Below, piece by piece: positions 9,729 to 20,826 of a stretch of 64,000 nt of DNA (position 1 is the first letter of the stretch; each line of letters starts with the position of its first letter). This DNA is from Siphlonurus alternatus. Taxonomy: Eukaryota; Arthropoda; Insecta; Ephemeroptera; Siphlonuridae. The notes beneath the pieces were generated by a model. That model did not search any database. It was not told the origin of the DNA and worked only from the letters and a program-made list of their open reading frames with translations. The stretch covers positions 16,868,124-16,932,123 of the forward strand of contig OX463784.1 in assembly GCA_949825025.1 (NCBI GenBank), read 5' to 3'. The position numbers and the translations under genes are program-made.

Positions 9729-12700
9729 TTAAGACTGAACACTTTCATTACATGTATGTTCTGTCAAATCTTTCAGTCGATTGCTACCAAATTTACAAGT
9801 TTTACAATTATAAAGAAACTCATTAGAATGAGATACTTCATGTTTTAACATGTCATGTTTTTGTGAAAATCCTCTATTACAAACTTTGCAAATGAATGGT
9901 TTTTCGCCTGTATGAGTCCTTGTATGTACTTTGAGGTCATAACCCTTTTGGAAGGTTTTAACGCAATATGTACATGAATATGGACGAAGGTCTAAATGCA
10001 TTCTACGAATATGATCTTTTAACACGGCATTTCTTACAAAAGACCTTGGGCACAAGTGACATTTAAATTCAAAAATACCCTCATGCTTCATTTCATGCGT
10101 TTGTAGGGAACGCTCTTCCAAGAATCTACTTGGGCAATATTGACATTGCAGAGGTTTTTCACCTCGGTGGAATCCTTGTAAGTGTAGATCTAAACCTTTT
10201 TTAGTTTTATACATTTTAGCACAAATTTCACACTGAAAGTTTAGTTGATCAATGTTACCGTTTTTTGCTATTCTTCTATGTTGTAATAAGTGAAGTTTCA
10301 AACATTTTTCATTAGCACTATATGTATTACATATTGTACACTGAAAGTTAGATTTCCTAATGTAACATTTTGAGTCCATAGTTGATGCTGAACTTTTATG
10401 AGTTTTAACATGTTTTTTAATATTTAATATATTTTTATGTTTTTTATTACAAATTTTACATTCATAAAACCATTCTTTCATGTGAACTACTCGGAGATGA
10501 AGAGAGAGATAACGTTTACATGAAAATTTACGCTGACAAACATCACATACAAATTGTTTGGAATTGTGAGTTTCTTTATGTCTTCTTAAAATATCAACAT
10601 CCATCCATTTATGACACACAGGGCACTCTGCATTCCTTAATCCACCATGTCGAAGTATATGCCTTTTCAGTAAGAATTTTGTTGTATATATCTTGTCACA
10701 AATTGGGCATATTAATTTATAAACTTTCCTTCCCACAGGTTTCTTCTTATGACTTCCATTTACAAGTGGTAACAAATCTTGAGCTTCTAATTTGTTAGGT
10801 TCTTTGCTTCTTTCATTTGCTAATTTTACAAGTTCATTTTCATTACATAAATAATGTACTACAGTGACAACTTTATCTTGATTTGGTTCATGTGCTTGTT
10901 TATGATGTTCATTTAGCTCAGTGCTACTATTAAATATTAGATCACAACCTTTTCTACATAAGAAAACCATGTGTTCATTTTTGTAATGATTTTCCAAACC
11001 ATCCATATCATCAAAAGGCACAGAACATTTTTTACAAACAAAATAAACAAATGCATCAGGTTTTTTAGAATCTTTACCAATGTTTATGAGCTCTTCAATT
11101 TGTTGTTCTTCTATGGGGTCTGATGTTGTAGGCAAGTTTTCTAGAGGTTCGGGGAAGGCATCTTCTGAATTGTCAGAGAAATTGTCTGCCAACATCTCAG
11201 GGTTGGCAGGAGGTGAGGCAGCAACTGGAGAGTCTGGCCGCTGAAAAATAAAGGGAAATTAATATTGGGCAGCACTAAGAGATTGTTGGATTTTCTGCTT
11301 ACAGGATGATGTTTACCTCTGATAAGTAAGTAAATAAATAAATATGCAGTGCCTATAAGTCTCCCTTTTTCTTACTTTTAAACGTCATGTATTTTAAAAA
11401 ATAATAAACATTTTTTTTTTCTTGAACATTATAACACACCTCTGTGTTGGAGGATGCCAGCAGATTGTTGAGGAAAGTCTGGGCGTCTGCACAGCTCTCT
11501 GCCAGTGCGACGCTCATCTCTAACTTGGCCTCACATGACACACACACCTGCAGCGGCAGATGATCCTCCTTGGACACCTGTGTGAAGATTTCAGTATTGT
11601 AATTGCGCCTACTTTTTTCTATTAAATGTTTTATTTCACTTTTCGGACTTTTACCTTTGCCGGTGTTCGATGTGATCCTTCTGTGTGTAGTATGTTGCGG
11701 TGGTCACAGTGTTCGTGCACGTCACCAACACTTGCATGTACTACACATATCACTACGTTTCGAGAGTCAACCGCTCTCTTCCTCAGGTGATCTGAGACTC
11801 AGATCAGTCTCAGATCACCTAAAAAGAGCAGTTGGCTCTCAAAACGAAGTGATATGTGTAGTACATGCAAGTGTTGGTGACGTGCACGAACATTAAGTGA
11901 CCATCGCAACATACTACACACAGAAGGATTACATCAAACACCGGCAAAGGTAAAAGTCCGAAAAATGAAATAAAACATTTAATATGAATATCCTTTGCAC
12001 GAAAAAGTTATTTACCAATACTTTTTTCTATTCCCAATCTAAGATATCAGCTACCTACTTCCCCCACCACTCCTGATATTGGCCAAAGTCCAAAGTCGGA
12101 GCATAGGGGCCAACTTCTTCCTCAATATCAGTGATGTCACTGTGCATGCACATAGCCGTGCAAGTGGAGGGAGGGTAAGCGTCTGATATCAGGCCTAGGA
12201 ATAATAGAAAAACTCTGCCTGTTTTTTATAAGCATGGAAATATTAAGAGCAAATATGGCAAACTTTCAAAATGAAAAGGATTGGAGAATTGAGAGAAGCT
12301 GATACATTCTGTATTTACATATATATATTTTATTATTTTTAACACATTATGTACACCCCTGGACAGCACTAACTTTACTCACTTCTGACGTGCTAGAGAT
12401 GCAGCTCCAATAGAACGAGAGATACAGATTTGCAATTTTGATTGACGTAAGAAGAGCACCCAGTTTATCAATATCAAGAGATTTGGTTTAAACACCTCCA
12501 AAGAATGTGTGGCAATGCCCATAAACAAAACAGATATAAATTTTGTGATGCCCAGAGTTGTACATTATTGCATATTTGTTGAAGTGAAAATTAAATTCTG
12601 ATCTTGCTGAACTTAAGCAGTGCATAAATTAGGTTACTGAATGCTCTAAGATTTTGACATACTGTATCATTTAAAAATGTCTTACTAGTATTCATTTAAA

Positions 12701-14382
12701 TTCAGCTACATAATAATGTTAGCATAATTTTAGCCAATTAGAAATTTGATAATAAATAGGACAGTATTCTTAAAATTTATATATATATAATACAGTATAA
12801 TATACTGTACAATAATCAAGGCATAAATATTATATCTTACCGTGATATTTACATATTTTTCCATCTTAAAAGGTAGACTTAGTTCCATCGCCTCTGTACT
12901 GAATACTTGTTTCATATTCTCGTGCTTATCTGCACACATGCGACAACGTTGGTCCAACTCAGATTGACAAATTGTGACAACAATTTCAAAGTCTTGCTCG
13001 TCATCTTCAAGTTGATACGGTGTCCAGAATGCTGTGTCGTCATCGGATTGGAATTCTTCCAGCTGCTCTTCGTTTAGATTCAGAGGAAGGAAGAGAAGGG
13101 GATCCATGTTGGCCTCAGTGTGTTGTGGTATATATATGCATATATACCAAAACAGACTGTAACATAATAATATAATTATAACCGGGCAACCTTTTTAGTT
13201 TTCTATTAAAACTCTATGCACAATCATTCAACATCTTCAATTGCAAAACAGTAGGTGACTTGTCCTTACACTGATCCTCGCCATCTGTGCGAGTGGCGCT
13301 GCAACTTCGTGTACGGTCAAAGCATGTAGAAACGAAATAATACATTGCGAAGATAGGGGAAAAATTTTGTGAACCGCGAGTTGGGTACGAAAGAAAATAA
13401 AAAGTTAACATTTTTCACTGCCAAAACGTGGTATAACTATTCTAGTTTTCTTCAGTGCAATTGTTTTCACCCTAGCACTGCTGAATTCCAAATACTAGCG
13501 AGATAAAGACAACTACCTCGGGCCACCGCGGCTCGTGTGTGACGCCATGCTGCCAAGCGATTCTGCGATTGGTTGACCACAGAGCAGCCATTGGTGGATT
13601 AGAACGGCATGACGTCATGCTGTCAAGTGATTGGTCGACTTTGAACTGCAAGTTGCAAAAAGTTGCAGCGCCACTCACAGATGGCGAGGATCAGTGTAAG
13701 GACAAGTCACCTATTAAGGGATCCAAAGAATAATGCATATATCTATTTATATACGGTACGGTATGCATATTCAATTTATTCATATGTGCATTAGTTTGTG
13801 TTGAGACTCAAAAGCGGGGTGACCCAATTAAAAGCGCCTGGCTCAGCACATACATGTACAGTATCATCTGTATCATACATGCTGTATGCATAGAGTATAG
13901 GCATTAATACTGCAGTATATGCACACAGTACAAAACTGTACTTCAACTCTTTATACTCTGTATCATATGTATCATGCCCAAGGTCCCTCTACACAAGGTT
14001 GGACGCTTAGGTTCACATTTTCGTCCAGTTCGCGCAGGACCAATCAGAGAGAACTGTCACTCTCGAGCCTATTTCGTGGCAGTCAGTGATTGGTCGTGAC
14101 GTCACAGGCTCGAACAAAAGCTGCGCCAAGATGGCGGAGCGCCAAACCTTATGTAGAGTAATCTTGTATCATGCCTATACAATTTCCATATACGTAAATA
14201 CAAGACCTCTGGCAAATATTTAAAAGCGTTTTGAAGTGTTAATAACTACGATTGATGCTATTTATTTTAAGGTTGCAGTAGGGGTGATTGTTTATTAATT
14301 TAGAGAGTAAAAAAGAAAAATTCCTTACCACTTCAGCGATCACAACAAACACGAAGCAGGGAAGCACCATCAGATCTGCCAT
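9729..14382 (-). CDS. ZAD and C2H2 zinc-finger protein (ZNF-A)
   Basis: Likely a DNA-binding nuclear regulator. Exons by splice consensus and phase: 14382-14329, 13113-12841, 11577-11440 and 11240-9729, all joined in phase 0, giving about 658 residues. The ZAD spans exons 2-3, with paired cysteines RCRMC (around residue 75) and QVCVSC (around 121); ZADs mediate dimerisation. After an acidic linker come about thirteen C2H2 motifs (residues ~220-653). Linkers such as HTGEKPF join the last canonical ones, and the final motif ends H-x-C. The short first exon is hydrophobic (MADLMVLPCF...), yet the protein is expected in the nucleus. Translation might instead start at the MDPLL methionine (13107). 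ZNF-B has identical exon 2 and 3 lengths, 273 and 138 nt. Target sites are unknown. Introns hold MITEs. Confidence 0.85.
11621..11983. mobile_element. 363-bp near-perfect hairpin MITE in ZNF-A intron
   Basis: Ends ATTAAATGTTTTATTTCA and TGAAATAAAACATTTAAT are inverted, and symmetry continues nearly unbroken (ttttacctttgccggtgt, gtgtgtagtatgttgcg, gtgcacgtcaccaacacttg, tgtactacacatatcact) to a centre at about 11806 (aggtgatctgagact / agtctcagatcacct). It lies ~44 bp from the start of exon 3, in the intron before it. The remaining intron 11984-12840 shows nothing else. Confidence 0.8.
13254..13711. mobile_element. 458-bp TIR element, TA target site
   Basis: Ends GGTGACTTGTCCTTACACTG and CAGTGTAAGGACAAGTCACC are inverted for over 55 bp (onward ATCCTCGCCATCTG, GTGGCGCTGCAACTT) and are flanked by TA on each side. 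A second inverted pair is inside (tggcagcatggcgtcacaca versus gcatgacgtcatgctgtc). It sits in ZNF-A's first intron and has no transposase. Confidence 0.8.
13987..14158. mobile_element. 172-bp MITE with CTCTACA ends
   Basis: Left CTCTACACAAGGTTGGACGC and right GCGCCAAACCTTATGTAGAG are imperfect inverted repeats. The interior has promoter-like words: CCAATCA, GTGACGTCAC (a CRE-type palindrome) and CAAGATGGCGG (a YY1-type word). It lies in the first intron of ZNF-A, some 170 bp from the proposed first exon. Confidence 0.65.
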
Positions 14383-14395
14383 TGCAGCAAAAGTG

Positions 14396-14530
14396 CCTTC
14401 GAGAATTTATTGATTCAAATCGCAGTTTTGCGCATAAAACGCATTTCGTTTGACATGAATTTTTTACGCGCATAAAAAGTATAATTATTTATTTTATGTT
14501 TCCAGACACAGCCGCCTGCAGCCACCCAGG
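14396..14530 (+). promoter_or_regulatory. GCGCA-pair module at ZNF-A start
   Basis: TGCGCA (14429-14434) and CGCGCA (14467-14472) are 38 bp apart inside a ~130-bp block resembling three others at 26590-26720, 44311-44461 and 50731-50882. Shared landmarks in order: a [11 protein letters not shown] word, tcaaatc/taaaatc, the first box, an A/T spacer, the second box, a run ending in gtttc, then cacagc or cagctga. It lies about 50 bp upstream of the proposed ZNF-A ATG, so it is probably promoter-proximal. TGCGCA is also half of the NRF1-type site; this is only a resemblance. Confidence 0.55.
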
Positions 14531-14680
14531 GGGGCCCAGGGACAAGGAGGATATTTAGGGAGTATCATCTTACCTCTCCATCAATGCTAATCAGCGATTC
14601 AAACCTGTGTTCAACAAAGTTCAAACAATTTGCAGAAACAACCAGAGAGAATAGAGAGGAGAATCTCGTGTCAAAATTAG

Positions 14681-17600
14681 TTAAGGTAGAGATAATATCG
14701 ATCAGCTGGCCCAATGCTAAAAAAATCCCATTCATAAAAATTATGAAAAAAATTTAAAATGTTCTCCTCTACACCCCCTATCAGTAGGTAAAATATCAGG
14801 TATACAAAAACGAGCTACCCACGAGAAAATAAATGCGAATAAATTGTGAATACGAGTGAAAAATTCACACATTTTCCCACATGTTGAAGCTGATTGACGA
14901 CTCTCTCATGCAGATTGATGCGTCATTCACGCATTTTAACAAATTTTTAATAATTTAACAAAATAAGTGTATTTCAAGCAATTTCGCCCATCCATATTGA
15001 CATATACTGATTAATATTCACATAGTTGACTAGAACAACTCCACGCATTTTCACATAAATTGACGTATTTTTAATTTAGTATTAACTTCACCTCTATTGA
15101 TGCAAATTGAGTTGATTCCACTCGCCCATTTTCATGAATTTTCACGCAGTTTCATCCAATTATGATCCAACATTTTTTATAAAGTCAGTTCATGTATATT
15201 GACGCACTTTCAGCCAGTTTGATGCAAAGTACGTTCACTCACTTTGAAACTTTTTCATGCACATTCACCTATTTGTCAACCAATTTTTTTCATAAAGTCC
15301 CCTCATGCAAATTGACACATTTTGACGCATTTTCACCAATTTGCTGACCATTTTTTTTCAGAAAGTCCCCTCATGCAAATTGACACATTTTGACATATTT
15401 TGACGCATTTTCACCAATTTGTTGACCATTTTTTTTCATAAAGTCCCCTCATACAAATTGACACATTTTGACATATTTTGACGCATTTTCACCAATTTGC
15501 TGACCATTTTTTTTCATAAAGTCCCCTCATGCAAATTGGCACATTTTGACATATTTTGACGCATTTTCACCAATTTGTTGACCATTTTTTTCATAAAGTC
15601 CCCTCATGCAAATTGACACATTTTGACATATTTTGACGCATTTTCACCAATTTGTTGACCTTTTTTTTTTATAAAGTCCCCTCATGCAAATTGACACATT
15701 TTGACATATTTTGACGCACTTTCATCCATTTGTTGACCATTTTTTTTTTTTTTAGTAAAGACCCCTAATGTGTTTTCACGCATTTTCACACATTTTCACA
15801 CATTTTCACGCACTTTGAACTATTTGTTCGACAATTTTTTTTAACAACATCCTTTAGTGCATATTAATGTATTTTAACATATTTTCAGCATCTCTCGGTA
15901 GGAAATTTGACGTCCCATGACCAGCAAGTGACGTCATGGAACAAGGCGTGAAATTTTTTTATTCATGTGAGGGGACTTTTAGGAAAAAAATTAGTCGACA
16001 AATGGTCGAAGTGCGTAAAAATGTGTGAAAATACATTAGTGGTCTTTATTAAAAAAAAAGGGTCAACAAATGGGTGAAAGTGCGTGAAAAAGTGTGAAAA
16101 TGCGTGGATATGCATGAAGGGACTTAATGAAAAATGTTAGTCGACAAATATGGGTGAAAGTGCGTGGAAAAGTGTGAAAATGCGTGAATATGCATGAGGG
16201 GACTTCATGTAAAAAATGTTCTACAAATCTGGTCACATGACCGGAAGTCATGTGACTTGGCGGTTGGTAGTAACACAAGATGGCTGACGCAGAGAGGTTA
16301 TAGAAAGCTCCTCGTGTGTGTATGGTGATTTATGAGGTGTTTAAGTGAAGTTTTACTTATTCCTGAACATTAAATAGTTAATTACAATGAAGTTAGGTTA
16401 CCATTCGTTTGTCCAGTGTTAATATTTGCCATTTTTTCGCACTTTTTATGATGTAAAAAGAGAAAATTCAATGTTGCATTTTTGCCGGCCGAGTTTTCAA
16501 AATGTCAGATTTAATTGGAGTCGCATAAAATATCGAAGATTAAGCCACGACGAGAAGTTCTATCAGATAAGTAAAAACAGTTCTTAATTTATTTAATTAT
16601 GACGAAGTATAAAAATAATTCCTTTAATAGTTAAATTATTCAAAGGAATCATTAATTATAAAAAGTAGTGAAAACCTTATACTGCTATATATAGTCAGCC
16701 TAGTAAGTTTTTTTTTTTATAAAAGCCTCTCATTTTATACTAGCTGTATATCTGTATATACCGGCCTATATTTCTGTTTGTAAAAATTATTGTTTCTATT
16801 TTGCTTTCGATGTTTGACAAATGAGAACAATCTTTATTACTGTACGTAAAAATTTGCGCGCGTTTCTTTGTGGATTTTTCGTACTTTTCAGGTATCCATG
16901 GGGACTGAGGCCATGGGACTGCATTCACTTCCAATGGTTTGGTGAGCTAGCCTGCGACGAAAAATGCATGAGACCATGTGTACAAATTTGGTAAATGATG
17001 GTGTGAAAATTCGTGGGAATGAATGAATTTTGCATGTATAGACTTTGTGAAAAAATTACTTGTTAAATGTATGAAATTTCGTGAAAAGGTTTGAAAAATA
17101 TTAAATTTGAATGACTGGAATTTGTAAAATAATATGGTTGATAAAAGCGTGAAAGTTCATGAAAAAGCGTCAAAATGAGTGAATTTGAAGGACTGAACTT
17201 TGTAAAAAATAATGGTTGATAAAAGTGTGAAAGTTCTTGAAAAAGCGTCAAAATGAGTGAATTTGAATGACTGGACATTGTAAAAAATTATGGTTGATAA
17301 AAGCGTGAAAGTTCGTGAAAAAGCGTCAAAATGAGTGAATTTGAATGACTGGACTTTGTAAAAAAATTATGGTTGATAAAAGCGTGAAAGTTCCTGAAAA
17401 AGCGTCAAAATGAGTGAATTTGAATGAATGGACTTATGGAAAAAAATTAATCAATGAAAGTGTGAAAGTTCACGAAAAGGCGTCAAAATGTGCGAGCCAG
17501 TATACCTGAAAGTGTGTGAATTCGAGCGAAGTATTTTGGTGGCAGGCATTTACGTCAATATTTGTTAATATTAATCAAATTACATGAAAATGTGCCAATA

Positions 17601-18371
17601 TATGATATCAAATTCACTCGCGCATATTGACTCAGAAAAGGGGCGAAATTTAGGTGAATTGGAGTCAATATGCGCGAGCCAATATACCTGAAAGTGCATG
17701 AAGTCGAGCGAAGTATTTCGGCAGGCATTTACGTCAATACTCGTCAATATTAATCAAAATACGTGAAAATGCGTCAATATAAAGTACCAAACATCGCCAA
17801 AGTGCATCAATACACGTTAATTCACTTGCGCATATTGACTCTAAAAAGGGGCGAAATTTAGGTGAATTGGAGTCAATATGCGCGAGCCAATATACCTGAA
17901 AGTGCGTGAAGTCGAGCGAAGTATTTCGGCAGGCATTCACGTCAATACTCGTCAATATTCATCAATATACGTGAAAATGCGTCAATATAAAGTACCAAAC
18001 ATCGCCAAAGTGCATCAATACACGTTAATTCGCTCGCGCATATTGACTCCAAAAAGGGGCGAAATTTAGGTTAATTGGAGTCAATATGTGCAAGTGAATT
18101 TGTTGTGAGCTTTCACTCTTATTTTCTCGTGGGTAGTTTTCGAGTTATTAATTTTTAAAGTTGACTAATTTAACATGGAGAAACGGAACTTCCATGTTAA
18201 ATTAGTCAACTTTAAAAATTAATAACTCAAAAACTAGCTCGTTTTTGTATACCTGATATTTTACCTACTGATAAGGTATGTTAAGGAGAACATTATAAAT
18301 TTTTTTCATAATTTTTATGAATGGGATTTTTTTAGCATTGGGCCAGCTGATCCATATTATCTCTACCTTAA
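14681..18371. mobile_element. palindromic MITE (family C) split by a giant foldback element
   Basis: The outer left arm (14681-14817) and outer right arm (18235-18371) are inverted 137-bp copies. Both start TTAAGGTAGAGATAATAT, continue through gatcagctggcccaatgc and end caaaaacgagcta. The direct repeat TTAG flanks both ends (14677-14680, 18372-18375). 18136-18234 is the original palindromic centre (gttttcgagttattaatttt ... aataactcaaaaac). Removing 14818-18135, which is the insert plus one TA, leaves a continuous 373-bp palindromic MITE, so the foldback unit is a later insertion. Confidence 0.85.
14818..18133. mobile_element. decamer-built foldback element, copy 1 (3.3 kb)
   Basis: Ends CCCACGAGAAAATAA and TTATTTTCTCGTGGG are inverted and flanked by TA (14816-14817, 18134-18135). 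From 14818 to ~15895 the plus strand carries T-tract units, including about six 78-bp repeats (cataaagtcccctcatgcaa, attgacacattttgacat, tttgacgcattttcacca). Near 15900-15960 the orientation flips, and all later repeats are A-rich on the plus strand. A unique ~760-bp core (about 16215-16975) interrupts the A-rich side, followed by five or so 78-bp units and 2-3 units of ~208 bp (17641, 17848, 18057). Most of the length is ~10-bp units of the form TTTTGACnNA or TTTTCACnCA. No protein is encoded; apparent frames are products of a 78-bp period divisible by three. Confidence 0.85.
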
Positions 18372-18429
18372 TTAGGAAGAAAACGGCGTATTCATTACAT
18401 ACGATTCGAAAAAGTAGAGCGGGAAATTC

Positions 18430-18541
18430 AAATATATAAATTTCGCGAAGTTTCGCGCGAAACTTTCGCGAAACTTGGCTTGCGAAACTTCGCGAATATT
18501 CGCGAAACTAGCGAAATTTCGCGCGAAGCTTCGCGAAGCGT
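18430..18541. repeat. TTTCGCGAAA-type palindromic cluster
   Basis: About 110 bp consists almost entirely of variants of TTTCGCG and CGCGAAAC (gaagtttcgcgcgaaacttt, cgcgaaacttggcttgcgaa, cgaatattcgcgaaactagc). It is CpG-dense in AT-rich surroundings and self-complementary in many registers. It directly abuts the inverted-repeat element starting at about 18541. Confidence 0.7.
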
Positions 18542-19553
18542 TGCATCACTGATTAAGTACACTGTTAGCTTTGCTTTAGTGTGATTCGGCTGCATAATTT
18601 TTTTTTGTTTCTGCAGTACATGCAGTAGCACAAATATCAGAGATAATAGCCGATGAAGAAGCACCTGTGACGTCACTCACGCTCATTCAGCGGTGACAAT
18701 ATAGGGATATCCCTGCAAAAGATGGGTTCACTCCCGCTGCAACCACGGCCACAATTTTACTTCTGGAATTTTGAAACTTTACCAGGGCAGTCTTGATCGT
18801 ATTTGTCACATAGACAGAAATAATTTTTTTGGTGGCGTGTGTTATTGAGTACATAAAGGACCAAGAGATGGCGCTGAGCGCTGAAATTTTGGCGAGGATA
18901 CAGCAATACCTATAGCATTGGGAGAATCACAAAAACAACAAATTTGATATGAAATACATCTTTTACGAAGTTGAAATATTTTTTTATATTTGTCCGAACG
19001 TATTTGACAACTAATTATGGTGTTGTCACTTCTGTAAAATTATACTGTGGCTGCTGAGAGAGCATTTACATGATTTTACAATGTTAAACATATACAATGG
19101 GCCTCGCTAGACGCACGTAGTTCAGCTGTTTCCCGTCAGTTTCCGCGAGGGGCGCTACTAACTTTATGACGTCAATTGAGTTATTGCGGTAGCAAGATAA
19201 GCCAAAAATTTAACATTGTTTTCCTATACAACATTTTCGCTCCTCTTTCTACGCAATAACTCGGTTTGTATGAATGTCATCAAAAAAATCTTTCAGGCTA
19301 TTTGAAAAATACTATCAAGACAGTCCTGGTAAAGTTTCAAAATTACAGAAGTCAAATTGTGGCCGTGGTTGCAGCGAGAGTGAACCTATCTTCTGCAGGG
19401 ATTTCCCTATATTGTCGCCGCTGAATGAGCGTGAGTGACGTCACAGGTTCCTTTTCATCGGCTATTATCTGATATTTGTGCTGCTGAAACAAAAAAATTT
19501 ATGCAGCCGAATCATATTAAAGCAAAGCTTACAGTGTACTTAATATTGTGCAA
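18541..19553. mobile_element. 1-kb element with ~245-bp inverted arms
   Basis: The left arm (about 18541-18797) and right arm (about 19313-19553) are inverted, sharing attaagtacactgt, gattcggctgcata, tgagcgtgagtgacgtcac, ttgtggccgtggttgcagcg and accagggcagtcttgat words. The ~515-bp middle (18798-19312) has no coding frame. TIR ends read about TTGCAnnAnTATTAAGTACA. Confidence 0.7.
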
Positions 19554-20231
19554 AGGTTCATAAGGCCTTTAAGTAAATTTGCATCCCACTCCTCCATAGC
19601 TCATAGAGATAAAATAGTAATATATATAAACACTAATAAGCAGCTTTGGAAGGTAAAGCTAAAATGCAGGATATATATAACTCCAATCAAATCAATAATA
19701 TTTTAGCTGGTCTCTTTAGGTGAAGTATATGCATGCATGATATTAAAAAAATAATACAAATAATATTATAGTGCAAATTAAATTAATTAAATATACATAA
19801 TGTAATTTACATTTTATTTATTTGCAAAAAAAATATCTGTTTATATACAGTTGTTAAAACATATATGAAATGAAATGTACAAAACTAGCCAATTTTTATC
19901 AGATTTTAATTCTTATCTCTCTCCATATGAGCAATACATATTCCATATTCCTTATATTCACTTCACCAAAATGAGGGGTTAATTTACATTAATATTTAAT
20001 AGTGAATTGAATTTATGAATTTATTATAATGATGTATATTACTGGCTTCCAGTCTGTTGATCAATTTTTGTTTTTGTACATTTTGGTGTGATTATATGTG
20101 AATATTGGCACAGTCACCTGAAGGGTGTCCTGCTTGCCGGGAACTCAGGACGCTCTACCCTAGACGCGACAATATATTATAGGATTAGATAATAAAAAAG
20201 CATGAAATATACGTAGGCTTATATGTATATA
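19554..20231. other. AT-rich spacer, nothing recognised
   Basis: No frames, terminal repeats or RNA genes were recognised. Simple A/T-rich sequence lies between the inverted element and the next MITE. Confidence 0.45.
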
Positions 20232-20564
20232 ATGGACAACATACATGAAAAAAAATTTATTGCAGAAATGAATAGAGGGTACCAAATTATGCTACTCTGA
20301 AAAGTTTCAGATTTTTTTGAGACCCGAAACTATTTTTTAAATAATTATTGAAAGTGCTGTGATTTCAGTTGGCACCCCTGAATCCTTAATAAAAAGGATA
20401 GAGACTGGACGCCTATTGACGCCTCCAGGGGGCGTGGCCGCACTTTCAATAATTATTTAAAAATAGTTCTGGGTCTCAAAAAAATGTGAAAAAATTCAGA
20501 GTAGCATAATTTGGTACCCTCTATTCATTTCTGCAATATAAAATTTTTCACATATGTTGTCCAT
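20232..20564. mobile_element. palindromic MITE family A, second full copy
   Basis: It begins ATGGACAACATAC and ends with TATGTTGTCCAT, flanked cleanly by TA on both sides (20230-20231 and 20565-20566). It is nearly identical in order and sequence to 1518-1846, including the central gacgcctccagggggcgtgg. It lies ~260 bp beyond the ZNF-B stop codon, downstream of that gene. Confidence 0.85.
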
Positions 20565-20826
20565 TACATAAATATATATACATAATTATGCATATACATA
20601 CTCATGGATATGCATGTTACGTACCAACAATGTCCTGCATGTTAACCTCATTGATTTTACTATCAGCAATTGTGATGGACACTAAAAAAATTAAAATTGA
20701 TGACAACAAAGTACATTTTACGAAAGCTCTAATGTAAGTATAAATAGGACCCTCATCGGTACAGAGTTACACATAAAGAAGAGGAGCAGACTACTGGTAT
20801 ATTGCTGTCACACTCCTATAATTTAC

